DNA of 64,000 nt from Firmicutes bacterium AF25-13AC (GTDB taxonomy: Bacteria > Bacillota > Clostridia > Lachnospirales > Lachnospiraceae), in contig QUFP01000018.1 in NCBI GenBank assembly GCA_003478935.1, positions 1 through 64,000 of the forward strand, in the 5' to 3' direction. A program made the position numbers and the translations under genes. This document shows, one piece after another, positions 19,244 to 28,933 of this stretch. The notes under the pieces are model-generated. The model did not search any database. It was not told where the DNA came from and worked only from the letters and a program-made list of their open reading frames with translations. Every line of letters begins with the position of its first letter. The stretch's first letter is position 1.

Positions 19244-21547
19244 TTACTGCGCATTCTGCTTCTTTTCTTTTCGGTACTCATTTGGCGTGGTGCCCATATG
19301 CTTTTTAAAGAATGTGAAGAAATAGTTCTTTGTTGAAAATCCAAGTTGGTCGCTGATATCTTGAAGATTTGTGTTTGTGTCTGCAAGAAGATGGCAGATC
19401 AGTTCAAGCTTTTTTTGAATGATGTAGTTTGAAAGTGAATCGCCAGTGTTTTCCTTGAAAATGCTTCTAAGATAGTTGACGGATAGATGAACCTCGCCTG
19501 CTAAGAAGACAACGGAAAGATTTGGGTTAGACAAATTGGAATCAACTAGCTCTAAAATTGTATGAATAAGCTCTGGCTTTTCGCTGCTGTGACTCTTAAT
19601 CTCCGCAAGCTCTTCAATATCTTGTTTTCCACGATTCAGAAGATAATTTTGAATCGTGTTGATATCAAGCTGAGTTAAAATTGCGATCTCCCAGGGGAGC
19701 GTCTGAACCATCAGCTCATTTGCATTTTCAAAACGTTGCATTGCAACCTCAAGCTGAAGAATAGAGCGAATCGTCTGATTAAGATGAAATTGCCTAATAA
19801 TATTGAACAAGTCAGTCAGTGCATTTGAGAATGCGTCAAAATCTGTATTTTTTAGAGCTGCGATTACGGCAGAATCCAGTTCATATGGATAATGCTCGGC
19901 TGCTGGCGATGGCAGAGAGAGTTCATCAGCAAAATGGATGGAGCCATTTCCAGTTAAGAAACGCCTGTTTAATGCATCCTGAGCACTGCGGTTTGATAGG
20001 GACAATTCATCAAGGTCACTAACACGTTCGCCAACACCGATGGACAGTGTAATATTAAACGTATTTTGCATAAATTCCTGTCCTTCAAGTAAAATGCTTC
20101 GCAGCGTCTCGTTTGTCGCATCATCGTGATTGACAAAATAGATAACGCTTGGGAAGAACATATCCATATTGATAAAGAGAACCTTAGATTCCATTAGCTC
20201 ATTAAAAACATTGCTGATGGAGTAGCGAAGAAGACCAATTCCGCCTGAATCCTCCTTTTGGCGGGAGGAAAAGTCGATGCTTATGACAACGATTTGGCTA
20301 TATGCGTGGCAGAAATACTGGTTTAGTGCTTTGTATTCCTGTGGATAAATCTGGTTTGCATTGCTTCCGTTTGTCATAAGGCGCTTTAAGGTAATGCGAT
20401 CCTTTTCCTTTAGCCAGTTGTTGCTCATCGCCTGAAGGTGTGCATTTGCTGTAGTAATATTTTGGTAAATGCCTGACAAATACGTAAAATCATCCATGCC
20501 TGCAGTTTGTACAGTTGTTTCAGTAAGTGCAGAGCTGTTTGTAATCGTTTCCTTGAACTGGCGAAATGGTTTGTAGACGATCACGCTAACACCGAAAGTA
20601 ACTAGCATGCCAAGTACGATGAAACATACACCATAAAGCAGCACAATCCAGATCAGATGATTTGATGTGTAGAGTGCATTTTGATTGAATACAGAGTAAT
20701 ATGTCAAATTCATGCCGCTGTTATGTAAATAGACAACTCGATTTTTTAGCAGTCCAGAGCCTTCCAAGAAATAACCCGTTTTTGAAACACGCTCTGTGAT
20801 TTTTTTGTAGGTATCATCATCATTTACATTTGTACCCCATAGTTCTGGATCAGACGAAATCAGCACATCGCCGTCACCGCAGGCTTCAAGGATGTTGATA
20901 TAATCGCTTGACTCAAGCTGAATAAGTTCCTCATAAGCATCACAGTCGATATTTACAACGATTGCTCCCAGTTTTGACGTATGGATAATTAGTGAAAATA
21001 CGCGCTGAGAGGCAAATTTAGGACCACGGGAAATCCATCTTGGCAGACCACAGTAGAAAGCGATGCTCGGCGTGTGATCTTGCAAAAAGGTGAGAAGTGT
21101 CTGGTCGTAGTGCGTTTTGATTGGGCTGCGATTATAGGCATCAAGTATCGTTTCAGTTCGAAAATTAATGAAATACAGAGAGTGTATTAATGAACTAGTT
21201 TGTTTAATTTGGTCGTAGATTTGACGTCCCTGTAGTCCCGTTGTTGCAGTATAATCGGCAGAGTATAAAAGAGCTGACATATCGGCATCTTCCATAATCT
21301 TAAAACAACTGCTTGCAATATCTTGCAGGACAGACTGATTCAGCTGATAGGCGCGATTGATGCTTCGTTCCTGCATGTCTGATAGTGTATGCCTGTAGTC
21401 ATCATTTACATAGTATGTGATTAACGCAGAAAAGAGCAAAAATAAAGCGGCCGATACCAGTGCATATGTGTGAAAAAGCTGTTTAAAATAAGAGTGCTTT
21501 TTTAGCTCCTGCCGATATAAGGCGAGAGGGGAGTGATGTTGTTTCAT
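19244..21547 (-). CDS. Membrane-anchored AraC-family regulator, YesS-like
   Basis: A 767-residue one-component sensor-regulator. A first membrane helix lies at about residues 27-47, an extracellular Cache-like sensor occupies about 48-298, and a second helix lies near 300-325 (WIVLLYGVCFIVLGMLVTFG). A cytoplasmic linker is followed by a C-terminal AraC double HTH (about 665-762), including LSVNYLRSIFKENTGDSLSNYI and DISDQLGFSTKNYFFTFFKK. The size and layout match B. subtilis YesS from the rhamnogalacturonan locus. It lies divergent from the binding-protein gene and convergent with the permeases, so it most likely senses an extracellular sugar and activates this locus. Confidence 0.88.
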   Translation of the reverse strand: MKQHHSPLALYRQELKKHSYFKQLFHTYALVSAALFLLFSALITYYVNDDYRHTLSDMQERSINRAYQLNQSVLQDIASSCFKIMEDADMSALLYSADYTATTGLQGRQIYDQIKQTSSLIHSLYFINFRTETILDAYNRSPIKTHYDQTLLTFLQDHTPSIAFYCGLPRWISRGPKFASQRVFSLIIHTSKLGAIVVNIDCDAYEELIQLESSDYINILEACGDGDVLISSDPELWGTNVNDDDTYKKITERVSKTGYFLEGSGLLKNRVVYLHNSGMNLTYYSVFNQNALYTSNHLIWIVLLYGVCFIVLGMLVTFGVSVIVYKPFRQFKETITNSSALTETTVQTAGMDDFTYLSGIYQNITTANAHLQAMSNNWLKEKDRITLKRLMTNGSNANQIYPQEYKALNQYFCHAYSQIVVISIDFSSRQKEDSGGIGLLRYSISNVFNELMESKVLFINMDMFFPSVIYFVNHDDATNETLRSILLEGQEFMQNTFNITLSIGVGERVSDLDELSLSNRSAQDALNRRFLTGNGSIHFADELSLPSPAAEHYPYELDSAVIAALKNTDFDAFSNALTDLFNIIRQFHLNQTIRSILQLEVAMQRFENANELMVQTLPWEIAILTQLDINTIQNYLLNRGKQDIEELAEIKSHSSEKPELIHTILELVDSNLSNPNLSVVFLAGEVHLSVNYLRSIFKENTGDSLSNYIIQKKLELICHLLADTNTNLQDISDQLGFSTKNYFFTFFKKHMGTTPNEYRKEKKQNAQ

Positions 21548-21883
21548 AAAAAAACCATGCCTTTCCGTTCTATGTGTAGTTTTTTGCCGAACTTGATTAT
21601 TGTAATTGTATCATTGGTGTAAAAATTTGACAAGCATTTGTATCTTAAAAGTGAACTTCAATTTTCAACACTGGGAAAAATAGTTAAAAAATCAACTCAT
21701 AGTGCATTTTTATACTTGTTATACGATTTAGCATTCATTTTATATGATAAATGGTATAAATGCTACTGAAAAGCACAGTCTGTTAGTTTGTGGTGTTGAA
21801 AATCAAAAATTTTTAGCTAAAATGGAGCCATACCCAAACAGGGAGCCCCAAGAGGGGACAAACCAGAAAGGCGGATTATAAGA
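21548..21883. promoter_or_regulatory. Divergent control region between the AraC-type regulator and binding-protein genes
   Basis: The 336-bp gap contains an inverted repeat TAGCATT (21729-21735)/AATGCTA (21759-21765) enclosing AT-rich DNA with possible -10 elements (TATATG near 21741, TATAAA at 21755-21760). TTGTTA at 21716-21721 could serve as -35. A CCCC-AAGA-GGGG mini-hairpin lies at 21845-21857 shortly before the binding-protein ribosome site. The regulator probably binds here, but the precise promoter cannot be fixed. Confidence 0.45.
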
Positions 21884-23512
21884 ATGAAGAAGATGACAGG
21901 AAAAATGGCAATGGCGATGGCAGGTCTGATGGCATTTGGCACAATGGGCACAGGCGTAACTGCAATGGCAGCAGAAGATGGAGACGTGGTAACAATCAAG
22001 TTTATGCATAAGGGACCAAAGCCGGACAACTGGGATGCTGTATATGCAAAGTACGAAGAAGAGTACATGGATGAGGTTGGTGTAGCACTTGACATCACAT
22101 GGGTTGAGCATGCTGATTATAAGGATAAGTTAAACCTTGAGATTACAAGTGGAAATGACTGGGATCTTGTTTTTGACGCATCATGGGTTCAGTTAAAGAA
22201 TCTGGCACCGGAAGGCTACTATGCAGACCTTTCTTCCTATTTTAACAATCCAGATGAGTATCCAGGACTGGCAAAGGCATTCTCAGAGGAAGTAATGGAA
22301 GCAAATGTTTGGTTTGATAAGATGTGCTACATTCCATTGTTTGAGACTTATGGAAATGGTATTCCGGTTGTCTGGTATCGAAAAGACTGGGCAAAGGATT
22401 GGGGAGTAGGAACAGACGGTCAGATCAACAGCTATGATGAGATGGAGCAGTACTGGCAGGCAGCAAAGGATGCGAGCGTAATTCCTTATGGTGCATCTCA
22501 GGCAAGAGGATTCTTCCAGCAACTTTCTGTTCGTGGTGAGTCCTATGAGGGAGCAGCACAGGCAGGACTTCAGTCATTCTCATCTGCAGGCTTGACCATT
22601 TGGACTTATGTAAAAGATGGCGAGTTAGTAAGCTATGCTGTTGAAGGTTCAGGCGATGAGAACTTCAAGGATTTCCCAGAGGGATGGAACCATGACTTTG
22701 TTGCTGATCGTTATGAAAAGTTTGCCAAGTGGCAGGATGCAGGTTATATTGATCCAGATTCCTTGAGTGTAACCGATTATAACACTCCATTTGAGGGTGG
22801 ACTGAGTGCATCTATCGTTGGTACATTGGATGATTACGTAACAAATATGAAGTATGTAGACTCTTGGAACGCTGCTGGTGATGATGATGCTGAGCTTGGA
22901 TACTTTATATATGTAGATTCTATTCGTAATATGGAAGAGGGAGCGATTCCAACTGACCGCTCCGGCAACAATGGTCTGGCAATTCCAGCAACTTCTACGA
23001 AGATTGACGCAACAATGAAGTTCCTTGACTGGATGTTCGGTTCTAAGGAAGCACATGATCTGATCCAGTATGGTATTGAAGGAACAGATTTTGCGTATGG
23101 TGAGGAAGAGGGAACAGTAGATGTTCTGAGTGATTACAATTCTCAGTTTGGTGGATATGGCATGACTTGGAACCCGACCTATGCGCTTCTTGGAACATAC
23201 TATGATGATGAGACACTTGCTTACAGACGTTATGAATTGGAAGATTCCACATTTGTAACCATGCCTGTAACTGGTTTCCACTTTGATACCTCTGATGTTG
23301 ATTTAGCTACCTCTGTTGCACAGTGTAAGGCTGTTACCGATATGGTTGCAACTGTTAAGCTGCATGGTATCCGCGTAGATGGCTATGGTAACTCCTACGA
23401 TACAATTAAAGAGATGCTGAAGGCAAATGTTGATGAGGCAATGGAGAATGGCGGACAGGAAGTTGTTGATGCGCTTGTTGAGCAGCTGACTGCATATTTG
23501 GCAAGCAAGTAA
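21884..23512 (+). CDS. Extracellular sugar-binding protein (second locus), no lipobox
   Basis: A 542-residue solute-binding protein with a Sec signal (basic KK, hydrophobic stretch) ending in VTAMAAEDGD, a signal peptidase I site at about residue 29-30. There is no cysteine in the first 40 residues, so it is not a lipoprotein by sequence. The mature region has the alpha/beta binding-protein pattern (IKFMHKGPKPDNWDAVYAKY, SGNDWDLVFDASW) and many aromatic and acidic residues suited to oligosaccharides. It is transcribed away from the AraC-type regulator and followed by a strong hairpin that would keep its expression above that of the downstream enzymes. Confidence 0.88.
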   Translation: MKKMTGKMAMAMAGLMAFGTMGTGVTAMAAEDGDVVTIKFMHKGPKPDNWDAVYAKYEEEYMDEVGVALDITWVEHADYKDKLNLEITSGNDWDLVFDASWVQLKNLAPEGYYADLSSYFNNPDEYPGLAKAFSEEVMEANVWFDKMCYIPLFETYGNGIPVVWYRKDWAKDWGVGTDGQINSYDEMEQYWQAAKDASVIPYGASQARGFFQQLSVRGESYEGAAQAGLQSFSSAGLTIWTYVKDGELVSYAVEGSGDENFKDFPEGWNHDFVADRYEKFAKWQDAGYIDPDSLSVTDYNTPFEGGLSASIVGTLDDYVTNMKYVDSWNAAGDDDAELGYFIYVDSIRNMEEGAIPTDRSGNNGLAIPATSTKIDATMKFLDWMFGSKEAHDLIQYGIEGTDFAYGEEEGTVDVLSDYNSQFGGYGMTWNPTYALLGTYYDDETLAYRRYELEDSTFVTMPVTGFHFDTSDVDLATSVAQCKAVTDMVATVKLHGIRVDGYGNSYDTIKEMLKANVDEAMENGGQEVVDALVEQLTAYLASK

Positions 23513-23543
23513 AACAAAATTTAAAATCGAAATAAGTAACGCG

Positions 23544-23582
23544 AAGGTGGGCGGTGTGTTAGAGAAATACCGCCCACCTTTT
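23544..23582 (+). terminator. Strong hairpin after the binding-protein gene
   Basis: AAGGTGGGCGGT pairs perfectly with ACCGCCCACCTT across a 13-nt loop, followed by a short T stretch. It lies 20 bp before the ribosome site of the next gene, fitting partial termination or mRNA stabilisation within the operon. Confidence 0.82.
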
Positions 23583-23602
23583 CCATAGGGAGGACAGGCA
23601 GA

Positions 23603-26600
23603 ATGATCTCAGATGATAACGATTTTTTTTATCGAGGGCTTTTTCAGTATAATAAAAATACAAAAGACTACTTTCATAATCCAGTATTGGCAGTGTGCCT
23701 GACATGTGAGGCAGAGAAACTGCCGTTATTTGTCACCGTTGAAATGACACTGGAAAAGCTGATCGGCAATGCGAGCGTACATCACATTCCGGTTACGGCG
23801 CAGGTTTGCATGACACAGAGCAGACAGTGGTTTTATTTAAGAAAAGAAGATTTTTCTTTGCCGCTTTCACGGTCACGTGAGTATCGTTTTGTAAGGCAGA
23901 TTCGAATCTATGCAAAGCAGGATGGGCAGCAAACTATAGCAGAGGAATGCGCATGTGTCTTGTTTGATGAGTCTAAATCAACTATAAATATTTCTGACGA
24001 GAAGAAATGTAACAATGTGCTTTTTGTCGAGGCACTTTCCTTCCAGAAATCTGATGGTATTAGTATCAGTACGCCAGTGTGTTCAAAGTGGACAAAGCCA
24101 GGCGAAACAATTGAGTATTCGGTTACGGTAGAAAATGAGTGCAGGACACCTGTTATGGTTCATTTATCAGCAGAGGACGATGGCTGGAAAGAGTTAAAGC
24201 CACAGATTAAAATTGCGGATGGATCAGAATCAGGAATGCAGATTTCAGATTCAGATGGTGGTTGGCTGCATTTGGAAACATCAGAAAGCAAAAATGTGAC
24301 AGTAACTATTTTTATGACTGATACGTTGGCAGCAGGCGGCTGTGAAAAATTTCCAATTCATGCGAAGTGGAAAGTAATTGGAAATACAGACGAAAAAAAC
24401 GAGGGAGACAGCACAATTACACTGTATGCAATGCGAAAATTGCCGCATCCATGCGTTATTTTCGATGATGATCTATTAAATGAAATTCGGCATAAAATCA
24501 GTCGTGCAGATTGGGCAAAGGCAGCATATGAAAAGGCATATAAGGCATCAGAGGAATGGTCGTATCCATCAATTGATTTTAACAAAGACTATTTGTTTGA
24601 CACTTCTCATGCGCATCATGCAAGAGACTGTGCAATTATATATCAGATCAGCGGCGAGATTCGTTTTGCACAAAAAACAGCAGCATTTTTAAGAGAGTGG
24701 AGTGCACCAGATGGATATCGCAGACTTCCACGTGCCGGTAATCAGGAGCTTGTGCATGATGGAGAGTTTTTTAAAAGTGCAGCTTGTGCATATGATTTGA
24801 TCTATGACTGGGATGGTTGGACAGAAAAAGATCGAGAGAATATAGAGCAGACAATGCGTTTTTATATGGAATATATTGACGTAGAGATTTGCAGCGGTGA
24901 GGCATCAAACTGGCTGCTTGCTGAGATTGCGGGAGCCGTTTATAGTGCAGCTGTATTAGGCGATAAGGAGCGTATGGAGCGTTTCTTATATGGACCTGGC
25001 GGTGCTGCCGACGAACTAGCAAAGGGTGTGCTTGATGATGGCTGGTGGTATGAGGCTTCCATTGGCTACAATTTGATGTGTGCAGGACTAATGTCCGAAT
25101 TGTCTGTTGCAGCATCACACTTTGGCATGAATTTTAAGGATATTAAGGTTACACCAGCTTACCGAAGAACAAACTGCGTGGCAGAGGCGCGCTTAGATGG
25201 TCTGTCTAATGATATCTGGGGTGAAAATACAAAAAACTACAGAAGCATTGAGATGCTTTGGGACAGCCTGATTCCGTTCTATGATTATCGAGGAGTTGTC
25301 ATGGGAATCAATGACTCTGCCGAACAAAAAAGCAACGCACAGACAAAGGCATTTTATAAGCTTGATTATGAATTGGCTTATCGCTTGTACAAGAAGCCAG
25401 AGTATGCTTATATGATTTCAAGACTTGGCGATGATGAGCGAAATGTACTGTTTGGAGAAGAGGTGCGTCCTGCATATGAGTTAGATGAACTTCCATATGA
25501 AAAGAGCTGCTATGCGCAGAATGCAGGATCTGTTGTGCTTCGTTCTCATAAAAAGGATCGTCCAATCCGTGAGCAGATTCAGGTGGGTCTTAAATATGGC
25601 TCTCACGGCGGTGCACATGGTCACTATGACAGAGCAAGCATGAATGGACTGATGCGCTATGGTCGCTCATTAACCAATCCGGAGAATATCTGGTACAGCT
25701 ATCATACATTCATGTATAAATTTTATTGTCAGACATCAATCACTCACAATATGGTCACGGTCGATCTCAAGCAGCAGGAGGCCGCACCGCCAAAGCAGCT
25801 TTTGTTTTATGCAGGTGATGCAATGCAGGCATTTGGTGTAGAGAATAACAGCAGATGGAGCTATCCGCCGTATGGCGGCTGGCCGGTAGGCAAGCAAAAG
25901 ACAATTGAAGAGCGCCAGTGGATGGAGGGTAGGAGCTTTCCAATTCCAGAAAAGCATCCAGAGTATGCAATGCGAAGCGGCTTCACAGAGCCTGTTATTA
26001 CAAGACGAGTAACAATCCTTACGGATGACTATGTTGTTAATTTTGATTATGCAAAGAGCAGTCAGCCAGAGAGCAATCATGATTTCCAGTGCATTTACCA
26101 TCTGCAGGGTCTTACAAAAGTGGATGATGCGCTGTCGATTGAACGTCACACTGCGCAGTTGTCAGATGATCCGCTTGGAAGTGCACAATTTATCACAGAC
26201 TGTGATTGGTATGAGACAGATAATAAGAGAAATAGAGGCAGTCAGGCAGTCGATGGAAGAAAAGATAAAGCTGCTATAAAGTTCCAGTTTCATACTGAGT
26301 ATGCAGAAAAGAAAAACAATTTTTGGCGCTACGACTGGAAATGGCAGAATCGCACTGCGTATAACGAGTATGGAACACTCGATACCGATCTGTATTTTGT
26401 TCCGATGAAGCAAGATGATAATATGCAGTTTGCCATTGCCTGTCCACCAGAATTTGCTCTTGTAAATAAGCGTTTGTACTGGAAGGTATGCGCAGTAATG
26501 GAGAAAGATAAGGCATCTGGTGAACAGGAAGTTGTTCTTGCAGAGGGAAAATTTGGTGCTTGGATTCTTGGAAAAGAGATTGTTGATGTTGCACTTGACG

Positions 26601-27234
26601 GTGTAAAAAAGCTGTATTTAAAGGTATTTACCGAGGATGGACGTCAGGGTGATTTGTATGAGTATAAATCACTAAAGACAATTTTCTGGGGGAATCCGGT
26701 GATTGAGACAAAAAATAAAAAGAAGCTTGATATGTCTGAATTGGTATATCTTTGTGAGAATACCGATGAGGCCGCGGCGTCGGAAAAGACTATGAGGGTG
26801 GCCGCGTGGCCATACAGGCAGAGGAGTTTGATAAAGCTATTCCAGCAGAGCCGAAAGACAAGAAGAAGTGGGGAGTTATCACGTTTGATCTGGAAGGACT
26901 GAATGCGGCACGCTTCCATGCAGTAATCGGTGGTGATTATCCGGTTGGTGACGAAAGTGGCAAGAGACGTACTGTTTTCCAGCAGCAGACAGGCACCAGC
27001 GCATGTTTTGCAAGTGTCATTGAGCCACATGAAGGCGATGCAATGGTACAGTCTGTGCAGTATGCAGGAGCGTGGAGCATCAAAGTAACACTTGCGGATG
27101 GCAGAGAGCAGATTATTTCTGTAAAGGGAATTGAAAATACGCAGGAAAGTGACACGACGAAGAATAGTGTCCGAATTTTGTTAGAAGAATATCAGGAAGG
27201 AACACTTATAAGAAGTGAGGAGACAGCCAGATGA
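23603..27234 (+). CDS. Heparinase II/III-family protein, with an apparent 1-nt deletion
   Basis: A very large cytoplasmic protein (~1210 aa once repaired). The N-terminal ~280 residues are beta-rich. An alpha/alpha toroid region follows ([40 protein letters not shown]). The heparinase II/III beta-sandwich carries [11 protein letters not shown] at about 668-678 and [14 protein letters not shown], the conserved His-containing core of these lyases. The frame is lost at about 26787 where an A5 run appears as A4; beyond it the protein continues as [20 protein letters not shown] and ends at 27234. It likely cleaves a uronic-acid oligosaccharide by beta-elimination. The last TGA overlaps the ATG of the GH43 gene. 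Confidence 0.8.
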
Positions 27235-28879
27235 AAGTAAAAAATCCGATCTTAAGAGGTTTTTATCCAGACCCGTCCATAGTTCGGGTGGGGGATGATT
27301 ATTACATAGCAAATTCAACTTTTGAGTGGTGGCCGGGCGTAAGCTCCACCATTCAAGAGATCTTGTGCACTGGGAGAAATTGCCGTCACCATTAAATCGC
27401 CAGTCACAGCTAGACCTGCGCGGTGTTGGTGCCTCACAGGGCATATGGGCACCATGTCTTACCTATGACAATGGAACATTTTATTTGGTTTATACCGTGG
27501 TAAAATCTTTTTATTGCAACATGTACGATACTGCCAATTTTCTTGTGACTGCCACTGACATTCTTGGTCCATGGTCAGAGCCAATTGCACTCAACAATTT
27601 TGGATTTGATCCATCGCTGTTTCACGATGACGATGGAAGAAAATATATGGTCAGCATGGTGACTGATCATCGCGTGCCGAAAAAATATGTAGGGCGTCTT
27701 GTATTGCAGGAGTATGATGACGAGCAAAAGAAGATGGTAGGACCTGTCAGGGAAATTTTCTGCGCAGATAAAGTCTATCTGGAAGGTCCGCATATTTTCA
27801 AGCGAAAGGATTGGTATTATCTGTTTGCAGCAGATACTGGAACCGGAGAATTGCACGGACAGTCGATTCTTCGCTCCAAAAATGTCTGTGGATCATATGA
27901 GTGGTATGAGGGAAATTCTATTTTGACAGCAAGAGAGCATCCAGATTTCCTGCTTCAAAAATCTGGACACTGCGATCTTGTTGAGACACAAAACGGTGAG
28001 TGGTATGCAGTTCATCTGTGTGGTCGTGCACTTGAGAATAGAAATCCAATGGATGCACCGCGCTTTGCAGGGGCAAGACGTTACACACTAGGAAGAGAAA
28101 CGTGTATACAGAAAATGAAATGGACAAAGGACGACTGGCTGGTGTTGGCAAATGGAACAACGCTTCCTGATTTGGAGACAGAGGTGCCGGATGAACTAGC
28201 TGACAAGGCTCAGGCAGAGCAGAAAAATCAGCAGAAGCAGCACGATCAGCAAGAATTTGGTGATGGCATGTTTGATGATTTTGATGATCCGTCAGGTCTG
28301 TCGGTGGTCTATCAGACACTTCGCCAACCGCTAACACCGGGCTATTGGTCACTCACCGAGCGTTCTGGCTATTTACGTCTTCGTGGACAGGAAGGTCTTT
28401 CCTCAAAATTTAATCAGAGTCTGATCGCAAGAAGATGGGAAGAGTTTTGCTTCGAGACTGCGACATGCGTGGAGTTTGAGCCAGAGGTGTTTAAGCAGAT
28501 GGCAGGACTGATTTTGATGTACGATCAGGACAACTATTTTTATCTGCATGTCACATTTGATGAGGATGAGGGAAAATGTATCACACTGTTAACTGCAGAG
28601 AATAAAAAATATGAATATCCTGCTGGGTTCGTGCCGATTGAATCAGGAAAACCAGTCTATTTAAAGGCAGCCGTTGATCACGACAAGGCACAGTTTTTCT
28701 ATGCTGTAGGTGATCAAAATTATAAGGCGATTGGACCGGTACTCGATGCAAGCATTTTGTCCGATGAGGCATGTAATGAAGGCTGGTTTACAGGAGCAAT
28801 GGCAGGAATTTGTTGTCAGGATCTAACTGGATTTGGAAGAGCCGCGGATTTTGACTGGTTTTCATATAAAAATGTGTGA
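27231..28879 (+). CDS. GH43 glycosidase (xylosidase/arabinofuranosidase type), with an apparent 1-nt deletion
   Basis: A five-bladed propeller glycosidase. It opens with [20 protein letters not shown], the GH43 start with the catalytic base Asp14. Asp in [10 protein letters not shown] (about 126) is the pKa modulator and Glu in LEGPHIF (about 185) the general acid. A C-terminal beta-sandwich (about 340-549), ending in [14 protein letters not shown], matches the GH43 XynB-type accessory domain. The ATG at 27231 overlaps the previous stop (ATGA). The frame is lost at about 27340, where GGCGTAAGCTCC lacks one base of GGC GTN AAG CTC C. Total about 549 aa, normal for beta-xylosidases. No signal peptide, so it trims imported oligosaccharides. 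Confidence 0.87.
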
Positions 28880-28933
28880 TTACTCATAGACTTGAAAATG
28901 CAACTTTGCAAATTTTAGGGGGAAGATTTGGAT

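Noticed and set aside
22649..23281. 210-codon antisense open frame within the second binding-protein gene
   Set aside because: Composition is unlike a real protein and the plus-strand gene is a complete, normal binding protein.
26787..27345. Adjacent frame losses in the heparinase-like and GH43 genes as real decay of the locus
   Set aside because: Both reading frames continue with well-conserved family sequence, no stop codons or larger deletions occur, and translational coupling (ATGA) is preserved.
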